DNA of 64,000 nucleotides from Takakia lepidozioides. Taxonomy: Eukaryota; Streptophyta; Takakiopsida; Takakiales; Takakiaceae. Both the position numbers and the translations under genes were made by a program. The stretch is taken from the NCBI GenBank assembly GCA_030704615.1, contig CM060733.1, positions 65,472,001 through 65,536,000 on the forward strand. The letters are read 5' to 3'. The notes below the pieces were generated by a model. It ran no database searches. It was not told the DNA's origin and worked only from the letters and a program-made list of their open reading frames with translations. Position 1 is the stretch's first letter, and each line of letters starts with the position of its first letter. Of this stretch, positions 58,569-64,000 are shown one piece after another.

Positions 58569-59129
58569 TCAAGTCTCCTAGCATTCAGTCTAAGAATTAC
58601 AGAAGCAAAATGGGGGGTTCGGTGCTCGATCAGCTGCGCGCAGCCCGATCGCATGGAGCTCTCACTGGTGGCTGGGTTGCCTGAGTGGCCTGCTGCTCGG
58701 AGATGGCAATCTCCTCCTGTAGACGCATCTGCTTCCTCCCCTTCGGCATTGGCCTACGTCCGAAGTATAATTTTCGGAGCTTGCGACGAGGTCTCCTGTA
58801 TGGTGCACGAAATCCCCCCCTCTCAGGTTCGAGCATAAGAAGAACAGAGACAGGGAAAAGGGGCAAAGAGTGCAGATGGAAAGGGCGCGAGAGGGGTGAC
58901 TGAGGAGACACGACAAAAGTAGATGAAACGGCGGTGATGCACCACTTGGGTTCGAAAGGGTTGGACGAAAGTGTCTCCTCGTGGACTTTGCGTCATTACG
59001 AAATTCGAATCGTTCAGGGTACGCCTGCCGTCCGAAAAACAAACATCATTATCCAACGGTCAGGCCGCGCCGCCTCATGCCACTTCAGTCAGATAGAGTG
59101 CAGACATGTGCCGCAATTCCGTTGCTCCA

Positions 59130-60735
59130 CGTGTTCACATTTCAAGGCATTTCCGTCCCAGCGTCTGATGAGTTGGAGTGAAAATGCGAATGCGGCGCCG
59201 CATTTCCGTTAAGTACCATCACGAAGCTACACATCCGTACTTGTTGGAAGAAAATGCGGCACCGCATTTCCGTTCCACCTTCACATACCTTAGTTGTTGA
59301 ACGGAAATACGGTGCCGCATTTCCGTCCCACAGCTCCATGTATGAGATACAAAAGGGAAATGCGGCGCCGCATTTCCGTTCTGGAATGTCGAAAGGTGCG
59401 ATTCGGACGGAAATGCGGCACAACATTTCAGTTCCCGTGGTTCATGATTTTCAATCTGAACGAAATGCGGTACCGCATTTCCGTTCCCCCTTCACATACG
59501 CAGTTGATGAACGGAAATGCCGTGCCACATTTCCGTTCGGGAAAGTATAGAGGTCTCACCTGAACAGAAATGCGGTGCCGCATTTCCGTCTGGAAAGTTT
59601 GAAGGTCTCACATGGATGGAAATGCGGCACCACATTTCCGTCCCACAGCTCCAGGCCCGTATACAAAACGAAATGCGGCGCCGCATTTCCGTTCTAGAAT
59701 GTCGGAAGGTGCGACTCGGACGGAAATGCGGACCGCATTTTGTTCCCGTTGTTCACGATTTTCAGTCAGAACGGAAATGCGGTACCGCATTTCCGTTCTG
59801 TAGAGTATTAAGGTCTGACCCTGGCGGAAATGCGGTGCCGCATTTTCGTTCCACAGCTCCATGCCTCACATACAAAACGGAAATGCGGCGCCGCATTTCC
59901 GTTTTGGAATGTCGGAAGGTGCGACTCCGACGGAAATGCGGTACCGCATTTCAGTTCCGATGTTTCACGATTTTTCATCAGACGGAAATGCGGTGCCGCA
60001 TTTGCCGTTCTGGAATGTTGGGAGGTGCGACTCGGATGGAAATGCGCTGCCGCATTTCAGTTCCGATGGTTCACGATTTTCAGTCAGAACGGAAATGCGG
60101 CACCGCATTTCCGTTCTGGATAGTATGAATGTTTCAACCGTCGGAATTGCACTCGGCTCCATGCATCAGATACAAAATGGAAATGCGGCGCCGCATTTCC
60201 GTTCTGGAATGTCGGAAAGTGCGACTCGGACGGAAATGCGGTGCCGCATTTCTGTTCCATTGTTCATAATTCTCAATCAGAACGGAAATGCGGTACCGCA
60301 TTTCCGTTCCACCTTCACATACCGTGCTTTTTGGATGGAAATACGTTACCGCCGCATTTCCGTTCTGGAGAGTTTAAGGTCTCACCCGGGCGGATATGCG
60401 GTGCCGCATTTCCGTCTGGAATGTCGGAAAGTGCCACTCGGACGGAAATGCGGTGCCGCATTTCTGTTCCCTTTGTTCATGATTCTCAATCAGAACGGAA
60501 ATGCGGTACCGCATTTCCGTTCCACCTTCACATACCGTGCTTGCTGATGGAAATGCGTTACCGCATTTCCGTTCCACCTTCACATACCGTGCTTGCTGGA
60601 TGGAAATGCGTTACCGCATTTCCGTTCTGGAGAGTATAAAGGTTTCCCCCGGACGGAAACTCGGTGCCGCATTTCCGTCGCTCTGGTGCATGACCAAGAT
60701 GCAATACGGAAATGCGGCGCCGTATTTCCGTCCAC
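59130..60735. repeat. Palindrome array II, copy 2 (about 29 sites, ~53-bp period)
   Basis: Sites of the form CGGAAATGCGGNNCCGCATT recur at very even spacing. Consecutive ATGCGG starts include 59726, 59777, 59830, 59883, 59936, 59988, 60042, 60095, then 60183, 60236, 60288, 60341, 60396, 60448, 60501, 60553 and 60606. Spacers of ~29 bp fall into five recurring types: a, TTCTGGAATGTCGGAA; b, TTCCCGTTGTTCACGATT; c, TTCCACCTTCACATACCG; d, TTCTGGAGAGTATAAAGG; e, CCACAGCTCCATGC. They follow one another mostly in the cyclic order a-b-c-d-e. The array fills the gap between the divergent gene starts at 58568 and 61148. Single larger steps (88 bp at 60095-60183) are fused d and e units. Confidence 0.93.
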
Positions 60736-61147
60736 CAGCAATCGAAAGAATCACTCGGGACGGGAAATTCTGGAACCTGAATGGGTTGCATTGTTCCGAA
60801 ACAACACAATTGCGGCCAGTCTTGATGAGCACAACTTGGTTGTCTGACCGTTTTAACTAACAGTACTGGCACTTGTCAGTGCGAACGTTCCTGTCTGCAC
60901 CGAGAATACTGCTGGATCCACCCTCAGGAGAAACTGTCAGGAGATGTTATTTCGTCGCCGAATCGGCCATCATTGTCTATCTTACTGGCTATGGAATCAC
61001 ACCTCCCACCTTCATGCATGTAGCTTGAAACAATACTTTCCACTTCAATGTGCGACTTCCAATCGTCGATGGACTCCGCATGGTGCCTGTGAGCCTTGGT
61101 CTGTCGCTATACTGAACCTCGCACTTGCCAACTTCGTGCGGTGTTCG

Positions 61148-64000
61148 ATGGCTCCGAATTCCTACGCTATAGTTTGCTGTCCTCCGCAACTTGGGAGAGC
61201 CTGGATCCCAAACGAGGGAGGACTTTGCAGAGTGACTGAAACTTACCTTTGTTCCAAATTCAAGCTCAAACCGGGCACAGTTTATTTGGAAGAAGAAAGG
61301 AAGGATGTTCCTGGACAGGTTGACGAGACCATTGTCGTGCTAGGTAACGACGGAGGTTGCGGAATCGAATGGCACGTACCCCCATCAGACACCATCCTGT
61401 ACCGAGCTGTGGGAATGCCCATTCCCTTTCCGAATCAGTCGCTGCCCACACCATCCACAAAGGAGTCCGGAAACCGACAGGCGGCCACTGCCAACAGAGA
61501 GGTATGCAACGATAATCATTCCCGACCTGGACCGTCAAGACCCTCCATAGCTTCTCGTGTGGACGTATTCGACATTTCCGACGAGGAAGATGATTGCATT
61601 GAGGTACCCATGTCCTCCACACACGGTCGTTCAAATCCGGCATGGACGTCTCTGTAGGTGCTACGCATGTGCCCTCGAGCATAACTAACTCCAACCCGGT
61701 CCATTGTGCAGCTCCTACGACAAGATGGTTCTCGCTCCGAGCTGGCTGCTCTCGACTATGCCAAATTCCAGTCAGAAAGGTAACGTTTCTGCCTCCCGAA
61801 GTCGATGGCAATGTCATCTTCGAGTTTCCACCTGTCTTCTTTCGTCGTCAAACAAAGCCTCCGGGATGTTAACAGACATGGATCGAAAGCATGACGGACA
61901 CCCCTGGTGTGTGACGAAGACCAGTAGCACGAAAAATTGCTGATGGTGTTCGTGTACGATATGTCCTCTGTGCGGGGAAGCTGAGGTGCCTCAATCCCAC
62001 CTGCTTCCACTTTCTCTCCAAAGGAGGGCGGAGAAACGAGACGGATTGGACTGGCACAACGCATCATCCATTCATTGTCTCCAGCCAAGCTCCTGCGGGT
62101 TCTTTCAAGTGTGCACATTGCAAAGAACCACCGACGTGCATGTCCATGTGCAGAGCCAAGCAATATTACGTAATCCATTTGCTCCCGGACTTGACTAGAG
62201 CTTGCATACACGTTGGGGTCCACTGCCACCCCTTGGCGAGAGGCAACATGCGTGAGGCTGTGCAGGAAGCACACGACATCATAAAAGAGGAGGTGAAATT
62301 GAGCCCCGGAGCCAGACCAAAGCAGATTCAGCTGAAGGCAGCCCACAAGATTGCTCTTGGCAAAATCATGTCTGAAGATGGTTCCGACCGAGAGCCCTTG
62401 ACCGAAGACGAGATGCGTGACCTCTTGGAGTCCGTCTCGCACGTTTGTAGTCCGAATGTGCGGAATCACATCGTATCTTGCAAGCAGGAGTTCGGCAGGG
62501 GGTCGGACATGTACTCAATCCTGGAGGTGAAACGAATGACTGGATATGACTACATCCAAGGTAGCAGGTTTCCAGGGCAAGGCAGCAATCCGATCGTTGT
62601 TACATTTTATTTTCAAAATGTCGACGTGTGGGCCTGGGAGTGGAGTCGACTTGGTCACTCGCATGACAACTGGAAACTTGTCGAATGCTTGGGTGATGTT
62701 TGATCACATCAAGCGAATTACAAACCATCAGTGGGTGACTATGGGTGCGCATGTTTATGACTATCACTCCAAGAGGCTCATGACGATTGCAATCTGCAAG
62801 ATGAAAGGGGAGGACACACAGTCCGAGATGCATCTGTGGGAGGGCATAAACGAGCAGATGGCAAGGGCGGGATTGCCAGAGCCCAATTTCAGGGGATTCA
62901 TGGCAGACAACGCTCAGGCCAACTGGGCAGCGGTGCGGCGTGTGTACGGTGAGGACCCCAATGTTCCAATGGAGGGAAAGAGAGATCCTGTGGATTCCAT
63001 TGGATGCAGAGTCTATCCCACTACACTACCAAATTTGTTGCTAGCTCATTCCAGCTGAACACCGTGTCCTTTGTACGGCGTGGAAGGATGCACCCACATT
63101 TGATGACGCGGAGGTTAAGTTTGCTATCATCGAGGCTTGGTGGAACACGTCAGGTGCAGTGGAGACAACCAATCTGGGAGCATTGCACAGCTGGTTGGGG
63201 TGGTGGCATTTTCGGTATCGACAGTTCGGACAGTACATGCGGGAGGTAGGCTGCTGTCATTTTCGTTCATTTATCTTTCTGTTACGGACATTTCGATTGG
63301 TCCCTCACCATTGTTTGTGTCCTTCTAGGAGCGGTGCTTGGATTCCGACACGGACATGCCAAACACGAATATGGCAGAATCGGTCCACTCCTCCTGGCAA
63401 GCGTCTTCTGCCGCACATCTGGTGGACGTAGTGACGGCCACAACGGAGGACATCGACAGAGCAATCATGCAGCAAGCCACGTACTACAAGTTCCTGAGCG
63501 GCAAACAATGGGGCTTTGGGCCGGACGGGAGGAATTGTTGGTACGAACAGCTTCGAGGTCCAAGAATCCACTGAAATGGGCGACAGCATTGCGAGAGAAG
63601 ATCAAAGGGACGCCTCTGCACCGCAGAGGTGAACACCTAGAGGGGGACGTCCGGACTCGCCTATCAGGCGGAGGATTGAAGAGGAACCCGGGTGCGAAGA
63701 GGATTCTTGGAGATCCGACAGGAACATTCGGACAGCACCTCGAGTCCCGTCATGTTGCCCGCACAATGTGTCTTCCAGCAGTGGAAGCCCAAGAAATTCC
63801 AGATCGCCGTCGCCTTCAACCGGGGATTTCGTGCGAGAAATTCCACCGCTCCCTTGCCCCAGATTCCGCCCGTTGTTATGCAGTATGGCCAAGCCATTTG
63901 GAGACGACTGTGTCTGCATCACAGTGGAGATTGCTCGCACAAAGCCGTCGTTCGAGGAAGGTGTTCCGCAATTCGTGTGGATACACGGCAACGTTGTTTA
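61148..64000 (+). pseudogene. SWIM zinc-finger transposase (copy D, in element copy 2; 3' end outside window)
   Basis: The ATG at 61148 (MAPNSYAIVCCPPQLGRAW) is kept here and lost in copy 1. The first 171 codons are open through VDVFDISDEEDDCIEVP, followed by a 2-bp insertion (61620) that shifts the frame. Later blocks match copy B: KHDGHPWCVTK, YYVIHLLPDLTRACIHVGVHCHP, GRGSDMYSILEVKRMTGYDY, WVMFDHIKRITNHQW, GFMADNAQANWAAVRRVYG, WLGWWHFRYRQFG, an 83-bp intron (63246-63328), and PNTNMAESVHSSW. Frameshifts near 61935, 62590, 62985 and 63530 differ from those of copy 1. The SWIM finger lies outside the window. A few single-base differences (for example GAG to AAG in ICKMKGED) are private. Confidence 0.8.

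Larger units (their letters stand above)
50398..64000. mobile_element. Giant TIR transposon, copy 2 (left 13.6 kb; right end outside window)
   Basis: The start GGGGGCTGCTATTTCATGAG and the following 130 bp match the left end of copy 1 almost exactly, and the whole content follows in the same order and orientation. It ends at the window edge within the transposase, at the point matching 36010 in copy 1. It is inserted into the small gene of the third relative (flank CACGACA). Most differences from copy 1 are small indels and array length. By comparison with copy 1, about 1.85 kb of the element lies outside the window. Confidence 0.88.

Noticed and set aside
59130-60735. CRISPR-like look: ~24-bp palindromic repeats with ~29-bp spacers
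   Set aside because: The spacers are not unique; they fall into five recurring types. The repeats vary in their centre, the context is a eukaryotic intron-bearing transposon, and no cas-like gene is present.

Overview
The window comes from a nuclear genome of the green lineage, most likely a streptophyte (land plant or charophyte alga). Two host genes support this. One is a chloroplast Clp protease subunit of the CLPR3 type. The other is a type-B cytokinin response regulator (receiver plus GARP/B-motif) with GT-AG introns. The species cannot be named from sequence alone.

Layout. 1-963: 3' end of a decayed LINE. 1025-2356 (-): CLPR3-like exons. 2629-3785: a foldback MITE with a perfect 8-bp target duplication. 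4088-4756 (-): retroelement C-terminus. 4902-5135: decamer minisatellite. 6058-8098 (-): SWIM-finger transposase remnant (copy A). 8403-10840: dead ORF fusing a Pif1-like helicase to a C48 (Ulp1-like) protease. 11404-11586: tRNA-derived SINE with 10-bp target duplication. 13653-17824 (-): type-B response regulator. 19135-64000: nested relatives of one transposon superfamily.

The transposon system is the main discovery. A 14.9-kb element (copy 1, 22943-37861) has terminal inverted repeats beginning GGGGGCTGCTATTTC. A near-identical copy 2 starts at 50398 and leaves the window at 64000. Left to right each carries: (i) two divergent paralogous small genes of unknown function; (ii) an array of palindromes AAATGCGGNNCCGCATTT; (iii) a multi-exon minus-strand gene with a ParB/sulfiredoxin-like domain (DGNHR) at the N-terminus and a beta-class amino-methyltransferase-like domain (DIPDG, LDLICGTG) at the C-terminus, followed by an acidic tail; (iv) a second, larger array of the same palindrome at a very regular ~53-bp spacing; (v) a plus-strand D-D-E transposase ending in a SWIM zinc finger. 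The large array lies between the two divergent gene starts.

Diverged relatives flank these copies. A plus-strand ParB-methyltransferase gene remnant (19135-22942) is interrupted by copy 1. A third relative (about 41890-50397) has a ParB-like gene without the methyltransferase half, a transposase pseudogene and a small gene cut by copy 2. Each relative has its own palindrome sequence and its own regular spacing (about 72, 116 and 64 bp). I infer a transposon that encodes a prokaryote-style ParB-methyltransferase together with clustered palindromic sites that may be its recognition or modification targets. Copies 1 and 2 each carry private frameshifts, so each copy looks inactivated, but their differences imply a recently intact common ancestor.
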